Part shown: positions 13,910 to 22,251 of the stretch, one piece after another
Layout: every line of letters begins with the position of its first letter
Numbering within the stretch: position 1 is the first letter of the stretch
From: CAYTXJ01 sp965613025
Lineage (GTDB): Bacteria > Desulfobacterota > DSM-4660 > Desulfatiglandales > JALVMZ01
Direction of reading: 5' to 3'
Length of the DNA stretch: 34,286 nt
NCBI GenBank assembly: GCA_965613025.1
Contig: CBFDUE010000016.1
Location: forward strand, 1-34,286
Notes under the pieces: model-generated
The model's input: the letters and a program-made list of their open reading frames with translations, nothing else
What the model was told of the DNA's origin: nothing
The model's database searches: none
Translations under genes and position numbers: made by a program

Positions 13910-14794
13910 TTAGAGTTCCAGCCAGGAATCGGAATATAAGGTATGACCCAAAAGAACCTTGGCGGTCTTTACATAGTCTTGAAGCTCTTTGTTAAGGCTC
14001 CCCATATCTATCTCTTCACCATCCATAACCTTATAAATCACCTCTACTATATCAGGCCTCTTTCCCCTTGCAATCTCTATAAGTCTATCATCATAGGCAT
14101 CGGCAATACATGAATACATGCCCTTTCTCTCCAGCATAACCATAAATGTCTGATTCAGAATGGGTCTCAGATGCTTTGGAGGACCATTGGATACATTGGA
14201 AAGACCACAGGTGGACTTAATCCCAGGAAACATATCCTGTAGCATCCCCTGAAATTTAAGCAGACTCATTACCTGAGGCTGCTGAATATTAACAGGTGTT
14301 ACAACTCCATCCACAAAGATATCCTCATTGGGAATACCTGCCTCATTAGCAGCATATATGAGCTCAGCTGCCAGAGCACCTCTTTCATTTTCATCCCTTG
14401 GAAGACCCTCTGGCCCCCACATAAGTGCAATCATGTAAGCATTATACTTCACGGCAAGGGGAATCATCTTCTCATACCTTTCAGGCCTACACATAATGGA
14501 ATTAATTATTGCTCTCCCTTTGTGAACCGCAAGTCCTGCCTCCATGGCCTCAATATTAGACGTGTCAAGGCAAAGAGGGGGAGTATCTCCAATCTCTTCC
14601 TGAATGGTCTTTACCACCCATTCCATAAGCTGGGGACCATCCTTTCTGGCAGGCCCTAAGTTTATATCAATAAAATCCATCCCTCTCTCTTTCTGCCTCT
14701 TTGCCTCTTCCACTATGGGTCTTGGATCCCTCTCTTTTAATGCCTTTCCAATAACCTTGTTCATTACATTTAGATTCTCTCCTATTAGTATCAT
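13910..14794 (-). CDS. acsE: 5-methyltetrahydrofolate:corrinoid/iron-sulfur protein methyltransferase AcsE
   Basis: Transfers the methyl group of methyltetrahydrofolate to Co(I) of the corrinoid iron-sulfur protein in the Wood-Ljungdahl pathway. Pterin-binding TIM barrel, 294 aa (about 30 longer than the Moorella enzyme). Seen: ENLNVMNKVIGKAL near the N terminus, DFIDINLGPARKDG, CLDTSNIEAMEAG, and STCGLSNVSNGPP, which holds the Asn region important for pterin activation. Last gene of the acs run, 17 bases after acsC, with a terminator directly downstream. General pterin methyltransferases are similar, but the acs neighbours settle the call. Confidence 0.93.
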   Translation of the reverse strand: MILIGENLNVMNKVIGKALKERDPRPIVEEAKRQKERGMDFIDINLGPARKDGPQLMEWVVKTIQEEIGDTPPLCLDTSNIEAMEAGLAVHKGRAIINSIMCRPERYEKMIPLAVKYNAYMIALMWGPEGLPRDENERGALAAELIYAANEAGIPNEDIFVDGVVTPVNIQQPQVMSLLKFQGMLQDMFPGIKSTCGLSNVSNGPPKHLRPILNQTFMVMLERKGMYSCIADAYDDRLIEIARGKRPDIVEVIYKVMDGEEIDMGSLNKELQDYVKTAKVLLGHTLYSDSWLEL

Positions 14795-14811
14795 CTCCCA
14801 AACTCCTTTAT

Positions 14812-16155
14812 TTATTTATACATCTCTTTTAGAAACTTAGGTATTAATGAGGCTTCCCTTGGCCCTATAATCACTTCCCAGTCAGGAAGCTCCTCTTCCA
14901 TATCACCACTAATGGATGCGGCATATCCAGGAATTATCACCTTTCTATGGGAAATCTTGTCTGCAATTCCACACTTTTTAACAAAACTTCCCACCGCATC
15001 ACCTGTAAATTTCCCGGCAGCCCATGCAGTCAAAACAGAGAGCCCTTCAGTGTCCATAACCAGAAGCCAGCTTGGAACCCTGCTTGCCTCAATCTCACCA
15101 CTTGCAATAAAATAGGTAAGAGAGAAATTGGTGGTAACAAGCACAGGAGAATTTTCATCAGGCTTTCCAATCTCATAGATACCCTGGGTGACTGTCATAG
15201 GTCTCTGTGGATCGGTAAATATATTTAACCTCTCTACCAGAAGTGGAAACAGACTCTCCCCCTTAAAATCAGAAAGGATCACAATACCCGCATACTTTGC
15301 AATAAGCATGGAGGCGATAAGGGTTTCCACATCCAGATTAGAGGCCATCTCACACGGAAAGGTTATGGTGGGAAATCCAAGGGAACGTGTCTGAGCAACC
15401 AATGGTGCCTTTCTGATTATAATCTGGTCTTTAAACACCTCATTTAGAGCACGGGAGCCTGAATCTATAACCAGATCTTTTAGACCCATCTCGGTCAGTT
15501 TATCTGTTAACTCCATAACCTCCTCTATACCATTTCCCTTAACAGCCAAAGGAAGGTTATTTTCTTTTGCAAGATCAGCCATCTGCTCTAAATTATCCTT
15601 TGTGGCAGCATAAAGAAGCGGCCTTTTAAATCCACATACTTCTAAGGCAGAAGCAAGCCTTTTTGGATCTTCAGATATGAGAACCAGATTAAATTCACTC
15701 TTCTTTGCAATCTCCTCTGCCGCACTCACAAAGACATCTTCACTATCAGAGTCCTTTAATGCTACCAATTCTGGTCTCAGATTTAACCCCACCCTCTCAT
15801 ATTGATAGGCATTCCACTTTTTAAGCTTCTTCTCCAACACCTCTCTTTCAATATTAGATTCCACAAGCACTCCAATTGCCGTTGGATTATAGAATGTCTT
15901 TTCATGGCGAAACATGACAGTTTCACCACCTATCTTAAATCTCCTAACCCCTCTTCCGATCTTTACCTCCCTTATGGGAGGGGCAGATGCCTCTGCCAGT
16001 TGTTCCCTTGCTTCATCACTGATATAGGGGCAAGAGTCCAGCTCTGCCTTGCCAGAGGCAAGATTCATTGCAAAGGCAAGACAGGTGGGGACACCACACT
16101 CACCACAATTTGTCTTTGGAAGCAATTTAAAGATCTGAATTCCTGTAAGTGCCAT
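14812..16155 (-). CDS. acsC: corrinoid iron-sulfur protein large (gamma) subunit AcsC
   Basis: Carries the [4Fe-4S] cluster and the cobamide that shuttles the methyl group from AcsE to AcsB. The N-terminal cluster motif places C17, C20, C25 and C42 (KTNCGECGVPTC, then SCPYI), matching the Moorella positions. A TIM barrel follows, with a C-terminal Rossmann-like corrinoid-binding domain at about 320-447. Length 447 aa is standard. Twelve bases after acsB; AAGGAG precedes the ATG. Confidence 0.96.
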   Translation of the reverse strand: MALTGIQIFKLLPKTNCGECGVPTCLAFAMNLASGKAELDSCPYISDEAREQLAEASAPPIREVKIGRGVRRFKIGGETVMFRHEKTFYNPTAIGVLVESNIEREVLEKKLKKWNAYQYERVGLNLRPELVALKDSDSEDVFVSAAEEIAKKSEFNLVLISEDPKRLASALEVCGFKRPLLYAATKDNLEQMADLAKENNLPLAVKGNGIEEVMELTDKLTEMGLKDLVIDSGSRALNEVFKDQIIIRKAPLVAQTRSLGFPTITFPCEMASNLDVETLIASMLIAKYAGIVILSDFKGESLFPLLVERLNIFTDPQRPMTVTQGIYEIGKPDENSPVLVTTNFSLTYFIASGEIEASRVPSWLLVMDTEGLSVLTAWAAGKFTGDAVGSFVKKCGIADKISHRKVIIPGYAASISGDMEEELPDWEVIIGPREASLIPKFLKEMYK

Positions 16156-16167
16156 AGTCCACTCTCC

Positions 16168-18387
16168 TTATTCTGAAACTATTGGTTCCATCTTAAGTGC
16201 AGGATGATCTTTTTCCTGCAAGAATGGGAGTATCTCATCCTCACTAATTCCCACTGTCTCATCAGCAATCCTGTCAATCAGATCAGGCACTCCCACCTCT
16301 TCACCTCTCTTAATAAGCCTCTCCCTTATCTCTTCTTTAAGGGACTTGGGCATCCATACCAACCTCAATATTCCGCCATCACCAGCAATAAACTTTCTCT
16401 GGGTAATATTATACTTGGAATGACCTACAAATCCTGGGGTTGATCTACCACCTCCAATAACTCCTGCAAGCGTTGTAAATTTCATTCCACACGGCGTATC
16501 TCCTGTATAGTCTCTATGAACTGTCATAACACCATTACATCTGGGAAGCACCACCGCTATACACTCACAGCAACCACATGTGGTCATAGGGTCATGCACA
16601 ATGCTGTAAAAATTATAGTGATCAATTGCACCTCTTGATGCCTTTAAAACAAACTCATTTACCCCCTTCCATTGACCAAGCTTTGGATCAAGACATTCAC
16701 CCTTAAGCACAGGCTGATTGGGACCTGTAGGATTTATCTCATAAGAGGCTTTGCAATCAAACCAGTTATATGCACCACAAAGACCAGTCCTTTCAGGACT
16801 TACAACACATACATGGGTAGGAGCAAATGACTGACACAGGGTGCAGGAATAAAAGATGTCTACATCTTCATCCTTCATCTTTTCAACCCTTTCATCTCTC
16901 AGCCTATACTCTTCCCTTGCCCTTTCAGTTAGTTTTTTAACATCATCTTCATTGGTATATAGGGTTACCTGAACCTTATCTACAATCTCGCTAAAGTCTT
17001 GATGAAACTTTGCATGTAAGATAGTTCCAATATCCTTGAGCGTAAAACCCTTCTCTATTGCCTGATCAGATACCCTGATCCATGCAATATCCCTCTGACC
17101 TATATGCATAATCCCTTGAGCATAGTTAATAAGATGATGGATCTGCCTCTCTAAGATAGGCTCAAAGTCTGTCTGCATCTTTCTTCCAGCTACCTGGACA
17201 TATATACCTAAGGGCAGCCTATCACCCTTTTTAAGCCCATCTACATCAGGGCCAATAACTTCAATCTTTCCATCATCTATCTCATTCATCTCTGCCATCT
17301 TACAAAGCTCTGTACACTGGGTCTTTCCTCCTCCCATCTCTAAGAAGAGATCATCTTTCCTGACCCTCTCACCCTCAAATGCTGGACCATAGGCAAGAGG
17401 AATGTCAATCTCTGTAATAGTTACCTTAAGACCCCTTATCTCAATTGACTTAGATACAATCTCATCATGCGTGACATTGGCAACCACATGTTCATAGGTG
17501 CATACTCCTGTGGGAAGCACTTCAGGTATATCAGTATCTGCAATGGTAGGAAAACCCCAGTTAATGGCACCGGCAGCATTTGCTGCCCACTCAGCATTTA
17601 CATCCCCCAATGCATTTACAAAGGCAAATATCCTGTTTTTCTGATATGCCAATTGTCTCTTATAATCACCTGGTTCAATTCCACCAAATGACATACCCGC
17701 ACGATTTGCAAACCCCAAGGCAAATACCGCAGCAGATATATCAGGCCCAAAGGGGACCAATCTTGTATTCCACCCAATCTGAACCCCCTCTTCAATAAGC
17801 TGTTCAGCAAAGGTGGTGCCATTCTGATTGGCACACATAAACACATAGATAGTCTTTACCTGATATTCCTCGGCAATCTTCTTTGCTGTTTTACTATCTG
17901 GGGCTGCCCCTACAATGGCGGCAAACCCAGGAGCAGTTCCATCCACAAATTCCACACCTCTCTTACGCATAATGGCATCATCGGCTGCTCCCAACCAGAT
18001 CTTGCCATTTTCAATATCAGGCTCTTCTACACATGGTTGATAGAAGTCCGGATCTTCCACATACCTTATCGCTTCCACAATCTCCTCTGCAAAGAGTGCC
18101 GCCATCCCTGCATCAAGTAAGGCTCCCAGATAGGGAAGATGGCAGTCTTTTTTGATATGAGGGGGAAGTAGCTTACGAGCTAATTTCATAGGCTTGATTG
18201 CAGACTCTAAGTCTGTCACCTTGATACCTGTAAGTGAATATATAATGGGTAGATAATATGCGGTGTTGGGAAACTCTAATTTTGTAGTGGCACTATACGT
18301 TTCAAGCGCCTTCTTCAGTTTTCCCTCTGCCTTGGATACTATATTATATGCACCCTGTATTGCTGCAAATGCTACTAATTTGGACAT
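16168..18387 (-). CDS. acsB: CO-methylating acetyl-CoA synthase AcsB
   Basis: Condenses a methyl group, CO and CoA to acetyl-CoA at the nickel-containing A-cluster. At 739 aa it keeps the bacterial three-domain form with the N-terminal CODH-contact domain. A-cluster ligands are visible: C515, C518, C527 and C537 for the [4Fe-4S] part, and the C604-G-C606 motif (TTCGCCECI) for the distal nickel, each exactly nine positions later than the Moorella residues. Start fixed by AAGGAGGAAAAGGAG. The partner CODH subunit gene (acsA) is not in the window, so CO must come from a CODH encoded elsewhere. Confidence 0.97.
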   Translation of the reverse strand: MSKLVAFAAIQGAYNIVSKAEGKLKKALETYSATTKLEFPNTAYYLPIIYSLTGIKVTDLESAIKPMKLARKLLPPHIKKDCHLPYLGALLDAGMAALFAEEIVEAIRYVEDPDFYQPCVEEPDIENGKIWLGAADDAIMRKRGVEFVDGTAPGFAAIVGAAPDSKTAKKIAEEYQVKTIYVFMCANQNGTTFAEQLIEEGVQIGWNTRLVPFGPDISAAVFALGFANRAGMSFGGIEPGDYKRQLAYQKNRIFAFVNALGDVNAEWAANAAGAINWGFPTIADTDIPEVLPTGVCTYEHVVANVTHDEIVSKSIEIRGLKVTITEIDIPLAYGPAFEGERVRKDDLFLEMGGGKTQCTELCKMAEMNEIDDGKIEVIGPDVDGLKKGDRLPLGIYVQVAGRKMQTDFEPILERQIHHLINYAQGIMHIGQRDIAWIRVSDQAIEKGFTLKDIGTILHAKFHQDFSEIVDKVQVTLYTNEDDVKKLTERAREEYRLRDERVEKMKDEDVDIFYSCTLCQSFAPTHVCVVSPERTGLCGAYNWFDCKASYEINPTGPNQPVLKGECLDPKLGQWKGVNEFVLKASRGAIDHYNFYSIVHDPMTTCGCCECIAVVLPRCNGVMTVHRDYTGDTPCGMKFTTLAGVIGGGRSTPGFVGHSKYNITQRKFIAGDGGILRLVWMPKSLKEEIRERLIKRGEEVGVPDLIDRIADETVGISEDEILPFLQEKDHPALKMEPIVSE

Positions 18388-18414
18388 CTCCTTTTCCTCC
18401 TTCCCTAAGAGGTA

Positions 18415-19995
18415 TTATTGATGTTTATGTATACGAGTTAGATAGAGCCCAATTCTATCTGGTAGCTCCATATCCAGTGATTCAATCACCTCTTCAGGCT
18501 CCATCTCTTCCCTTCTCTTCTCTAACTCTTTACTTAATTTTTCCTTTAATTCCTTAAATTCTGCCTCCATCCTCTCAACCTCCTCTTGTTTCTTTCTCTC
18601 CTCTTCTTCAGCTCTTCTCTTTTCCTCTTCCTCTTTCTTCTTCTTTTCAACTTCCGCCATCTCTTTCTTCTTCTTTTCAAGCTCCTCTTTTGCCATCATC
18701 TCCTGCTGAATCTTAAGCCTTATCTCTTCTTCAACCTTCTTTCTTATCTCCTCTTCCATTCTCTTCTTTTCCTCTTCTGTCACCTCTACCTTCTCTTCCA
18801 CCTTCTTTTCTTCTACCTTTGGCCTAAGTTCTACGACCTTCTCTTCTTTTGGCTTAGGTGCCTCTTTTTCAACCTCAACCTTCTTTTCTGGCTCTTTTGC
18901 CTTAGGAGGTGCTTTGACTTTTGGTGCAGGTTTCTTTTCCTCCTCTTCAATGGTAAGATCAGGCTCAGGGCTTAAGGAGAGAAGATCTGCCTCCTTGGCA
19001 GGAAGTCTTTTATTTATCTCTCCCACATCCTTTGCAGATCCACCATTTAACATGAGATCAATAAATGACCTTATCAATCTTACACTCTCTGGATGTCTAA
19101 GTATCACCACATCTGCGCCTGCCAACAGGCAACATAGAGCAGTGACACACTCCATCATTATTCCTCTCTTTTCAGGATCTCCCAAGGTAGGTGCCTCATC
19201 AATGCCTTGAGCCGCCTCTTTACACTTCCAGACCTCATTTCCTACATTGCAGATTATAGGATTCTGAAGCTTATCATCCTCTTGAACTAAGGCGGCCATC
19301 TTAATTCTCTCGATAACAGAGTAAGTATATTCAAGCCCATAGCCCAGGCCCCCTGTGGTAGGGTCAATAATGATCCTATTTAAGGGAACACCGAGATTTT
19401 CCAATAATATATTGAGCTGCTTTGCCAGATTAACATCAATGGGAGTAGAAGCCACAACAACCTGTTTATATGCAAGGGCACTTGCACCAATTCCTTTATA
19501 ATTCTCCTCTTCAACAGGAGATAGAGCCAGATTTTTGCCTTCACAGATCTCAGCAATCCTTCTGAGAACCTGCTCATCCTTTTCCTTATTGGCGGTACCC
19601 CATAGAACCACCGGGATATCCACTGAATCTATCACCTTCTTTGCTAGCTCTGCAGCCTCTTCTGCAGGTCTATCCATCCCATTAGGATCTGTGCTCTTAA
19701 GCTGAATCACCAAGATATCTGCCCCATACTCCTCAATACACTTCTTTGCCCATGCCACAGGGTCAGAAACCACATCTTTAAATGGCTCAAGGGCTGCCTC
19801 AGGCCACTCTCCACTGGGATCATAGTCCCATATCTCCATAGCAATCCTTGGAGGATTAGGCATATCCCCCTCAAAGATATAGAAAGGAAAAATTCCCTCT
19901 CCACCTATTGTGACTGCCTTTTGACCTGAACCAACGGTCACCTCCCTTATCTTTCCTGTATATTTGGTCTTGGGTATCTCAAATTCCAATTTCAT
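18415..19995 (-). CDS. acsD: corrinoid iron-sulfur protein small (delta) subunit AcsD with long coiled-coil tail
   Basis: Small subunit of the corrinoid iron-sulfur protein, a TIM barrel that binds AcsC and helps hold the corrinoid. Residues 1-345 match the family core (IPKTKYTGKI, DPNGMDRPAEEA, DPTTGGLGYGLEY, ECVTALCCLLAGADV). Residues 346-526 are extra: a Pro/Lys/Glu-rich linker (346-405), an uninterrupted charged helix of Glu/Lys/Arg heptads (about 405-500) likely to form a coiled coil, and a short tail (IESLDMELPDRIGLYL). Characterised AcsD proteins stop near 310-325 residues. Its Shine-Dalgarno AAGGAGGT abuts the ATG with no gap, so the TTG at 19989 may be the true start. Confidence 0.94.
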   Translation of the reverse strand: MKLEFEIPKTKYTGKIREVTVGSGQKAVTIGGEGIFPFYIFEGDMPNPPRIAMEIWDYDPSGEWPEAALEPFKDVVSDPVAWAKKCIEEYGADILVIQLKSTDPNGMDRPAEEAAELAKKVIDSVDIPVVLWGTANKEKDEQVLRRIAEICEGKNLALSPVEEENYKGIGASALAYKQVVVASTPIDVNLAKQLNILLENLGVPLNRIIIDPTTGGLGYGLEYTYSVIERIKMAALVQEDDKLQNPIICNVGNEVWKCKEAAQGIDEAPTLGDPEKRGIMMECVTALCCLLAGADVVILRHPESVRLIRSFIDLMLNGGSAKDVGEINKRLPAKEADLLSLSPEPDLTIEEEEKKPAPKVKAPPKAKEPEKKVEVEKEAPKPKEEKVVELRPKVEEKKVEEKVEVTEEEKKRMEEEIRKKVEEEIRLKIQQEMMAKEELEKKKKEMAEVEKKKKEEEEKRRAEEEERKKQEEVERMEAEFKELKEKLSKELEKRREEMEPEEVIESLDMELPDRIGLYLTRIHKHQ

Positions 19996-20003
19996 ACCTC
20001 CTT
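19996..20003 (-). promoter_or_regulatory. Shine-Dalgarno directly abutting the acsD ATG
   Basis: AAGGAGGT (20003-19996) touches the ATG at 19995 with zero spacing. The TTG codon at 19989 has normal spacing, giving MEFEIPKTK as N terminus; the ATG alternative adds two residues. Confidence 0.5.
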
Positions 20004-20065
20004 ACATGAGATTAATATTCTAAATATAAAAAAATTACCGCTATATACCTACAAGGATTGTAAAA

Positions 20066-20092
20066 ATTATTTTAGTTACCCACCTATGTCAA
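20066..20092 (-). promoter_or_regulatory. candidate internal promoter before acsD
   Basis: In the 152-base gap between cooC and acsD the minus strand has a consensus TTGACA (20092-20087), a short 15-base spacer and AATAAT (20071-20066). This could let acsD-acsB-acsC-acsE be transcribed apart from cooC. The short spacing makes it uncertain. Confidence 0.35.
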
Positions 20093-20147
20093 GGAATTTT
20101 TATAAATAGTTTTAATAGCATATATTGTATTCACCCTTTTATATATA

Positions 20148-20906
20148 CTATATATTGTTATTTAATAAGATCTTTTTGAAAATATTGTATGCATCTTTAA
20201 GGGAAGGGTCATCTTCATTTAGATCAAAGATGCTTCTTCCTCGAAGATCCAATTCCCTTATCTTTCTATCTTCAGAGATGAATCCAGCAAGTCTTAGGGA
20301 TGTTTCATTTATATTCTCTTCAATAATATCTCTCTGCTCCTCCCTTATCTGATTAACAATAAGAAATTTCTCTTTGATATTCAGACCTAAGGTATCGGTA
20401 AGTTCAAGAATTCGCTTGGCAGAAAGGATCCCTCTTCTGGTTGGATCTGAAATAATAAAGAGTAGATCTATATTATTGGTGGTAAGCCTGCTAATATGTT
20501 CCATACCTGCCTCATTGTCAATAACTATGTATCTGTAATTTTTTATGAGTCTATCTAAGAATCTGGTAAGAAGATGGTTTGCGGCGCAATAACATCCAGG
20601 GCCTTCAGGTCTTCCCATGGCAATAAGATCATATCCGTCAGCTTCTACAATGGCCTGCTCTATCTTCATCTCTATAAACATATCCTTTGTCATACCGATA
20701 TCCACTCCCCTCTTCATCTCTTCCCTTGCATCTCCTATGGTCTCTCTGACCTCCAGACCCAACACCTCATTTAGGTTGGTATTGGAATCTGCATCCACTG
20801 CAAGGACGGGCTTCATATTATTTTCAATCATAAACCTGATTAACATTCCACATATGGTGGTCTTTCCGGTTCCTCCCTTTCCTGCAACACCTATGGATAG
20901 TCTCAT
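20148..20906 (-). CDS. cooC: CooC/AcsF-type nickel-insertion ATPase
   Basis: MinD/ParA-family P-loop ATPase for nickel maturation of CODH or acetyl-CoA synthase. Seen: deviant Walker A AGKGGTGKT (8-16) with the signature Lys, DADSNTNLNEVLG (38-50), the C105-x-C107 nickel-binding motif in GPGCYCAAN, and VIDNEAGMEHISR. Length 252 aa is typical. First gene of the acs region; AGGGGGT precedes the ATG. CooC (for CODH) and AcsF (for AcsB) are close paralogues; beside acsDBCE and without cooS the AcsF role is at least as likely. Confidence 0.92.
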   Translation of the reverse strand: MRLSIGVAGKGGTGKTTICGMLIRFMIENNMKPVLAVDADSNTNLNEVLGLEVRETIGDAREEMKRGVDIGMTKDMFIEMKIEQAIVEADGYDLIAMGRPEGPGCYCAANHLLTRFLDRLIKNYRYIVIDNEAGMEHISRLTTNNIDLLFIISDPTRRGILSAKRILELTDTLGLNIKEKFLIVNQIREEQRDIIEENINETSLRLAGFISEDRKIRELDLRGRSIFDLNEDDPSLKDAYNIFKKILLNNNI

Positions 20907-20925
20907 CTTAAATTTACCCCCTATT

Positions 20926-20955
20926 ATTATCTTTTAAAACTATGTTCATATTCAA
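20926..20955 (-). promoter_or_regulatory. candidate promoter of cooC and the acs genes
   Basis: Minus strand TTGAAT (20955-20950), 18-base spacer, GATAAT (20931-20926), about 20 bases before the cooC ATG. Same -35 and spacing as the crotonase promoter candidate. Confidence 0.4.
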
Positions 20956-21068
20956 CCTAACCTTTTTATTTTAAAAAAGGATATCTTGATAATCCATTAT
21001 TTTTAAAAAGTTTTTAAAAAGATATCATCAATAAAAAACTTAGAGTTTCTAAAGAGATATAATATTTT

Positions 21069-21097
21069 TTTACAAATTCAAAAAAGTTTATTATTAT
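21069..21097 (+). promoter_or_regulatory. candidate dnaN promoter
   Basis: TTTACA (21069-21074), 17-base spacer, TATTAT (21092-21097), followed by a short leader and AAGGGAG before the ATG at 21130. The surrounding AT-richness lowers certainty. Confidence 0.45.
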
Positions 21098-21129
21098 AAT
21101 TTAATTATAATTCTTAAGGGAGAATAATA

Positions 21130-22251
21130 ATGGAGATAAAAGTAGAGAGAGAGCCTTTTTATAAAATGGTTTCAAAGGTTCAGGGAGTAATTGAAAAAAG
21201 ATCAAATATGCCGATCCTATCAACTGTTCTAATCAATACTATAGATTCTCAGATTGTCCTAACTGCTACAGATCTTCAGATAAGTGTACAAAAATTCTTA
21301 GAGGCAGAGGTAATATCATCTGGATCTATTACTATTTCAGGAAAAAAATTATTTGATATCCTAAAAGAGAGTAAAAGTAAAGATATCTATATCAAAGAAA
21401 TAGAAAATAACTGGATTCTGATAGAAGATGAAAGCACAAATTATCAATTGGCAGGCATGCCACCAGATCAGTTTCCAGCAGTAGGAGAGTATAAAGATAT
21501 TGAGACCATCTCTGTGGATGGAGACATTCTAAACGAGATGATTAAAAAGACAATCTTTTCTGTATCAATGGAAGACACAGGCTATAAGCTCTCTGGTGTA
21601 TATATTGAAAAGATAAGGGAGGAAGAAAGAGAGGCCCTTAGAATGGTATCTACAGATGGACACAGACTGAGTCTAATTGATAAAGAGATGGAAGGAATTG
21701 AAAAGTTAAGCTTAGATCAGGGAATACTTATCCCTAAGAAAGGGATGAGTGAGATTCAAAAGTTGGTATCAGAAGGGGGGATATTTGAATTTGGAATACA
21801 GAAAAATGCATGCCTTGTAAAAGGAACTGATACCATATTATACATAAGGCTTCTGGATGCTAAATTTCCTGATTACAAAAAGGTCATACCCAAGAAGATA
21901 AGATATCAGGTAAGTGTAAAGAGAGATACCCTACTGGAAGGGATGAAAAAGATGTTAATCTTAGCAAGTGAGGCAAATAAGGGAGTTAAGATGGTTATAG
22001 AAGATAATATATTAGAGCTTATCTCAATAAATCCAGAGCTTGGAAAGGCAAGAGAAGAGATCCAGGTGAAATATCAAGATAGCAAAATAGATATGGGATA
22101 TAATGCAAAGTATTTTATTGATGTCCTTCAGGCTATGGAAAGTGAGGTAATTGAGATCGGATTCATTGATGATCTCCATCCCTGTGTTATTACAGGAGAG
22201 GAAGATATGGGATTTTTAGCACTCATTATGCCTATGAGGATACCAGAATGA
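21130..22251 (+). CDS. dnaN: DNA polymerase III beta subunit (sliding clamp)
   Basis: Ring-shaped processivity clamp of the replicase. At 373 aa it has three repeats of the clamp fold; recognisable blocks are KRSNMPILSTVLI (23-35), TATDLQISV (46-54), VSTDGHRLSLI (175-185) and the C-terminal PMRIPE (LIMPMRIPE), the family's partner-pocket end. AAGGGAG lies eight bases upstream of the ATG. The stop overlaps the gyrB start by four bases (ATGA), so the two are coupled; dnaA and recF, often adjacent, are not present here. Confidence 0.97.
   Translation: MEIKVEREPFYKMVSKVQGVIEKRSNMPILSTVLINTIDSQIVLTATDLQISVQKFLEAEVISSGSITISGKKLFDILKESKSKDIYIKEIENNWILIEDESTNYQLAGMPPDQFPAVGEYKDIETISVDGDILNEMIKKTIFSVSMEDTGYKLSGVYIEKIREEEREALRMVSTDGHRLSLIDKEMEGIEKLSLDQGILIPKKGMSEIQKLVSEGGIFEFGIQKNACLVKGTDTILYIRLLDAKFPDYKKVIPKKIRYQVSVKRDTLLEGMKKMLILASEANKGVKMVIEDNILELISINPELGKAREEIQVKYQDSKIDMGYNAKYFIDVLQAMESEVIEIGFIDDLHPCVITGEEDMGFLALIMPMRIPE

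Larger units (their letters stand above)
20907..21129. other. AT-rich divergent intergenic region between cooC and dnaN
   Basis: 223 bases, strongly AT-rich, with A/T runs around 20973-21020 and 21061-21110. It holds outward promoter candidates on both strands. Although dnaN-gyrB-gyrA often lies near oriC, no consensus DnaA box (TTATCCACA or a one-mismatch cluster) was found here, and dnaA and recF are absent. Confidence 0.6.

Noticed and set aside
18586..18975. Long plus-strand open frame rich in Leu/Phe opposite acsD
   Set aside because: It is the antisense of the Lys/Glu-rich AcsD tail, whose codons read backwards as Leu/Phe/Ser; no ribosome-binding site or family resemblance.
20100..20160. 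AT palindromes after cooC as a terminator
   Set aside because: TATATA-type self-complementarity only; no GC-rich stem and no defined U-run.
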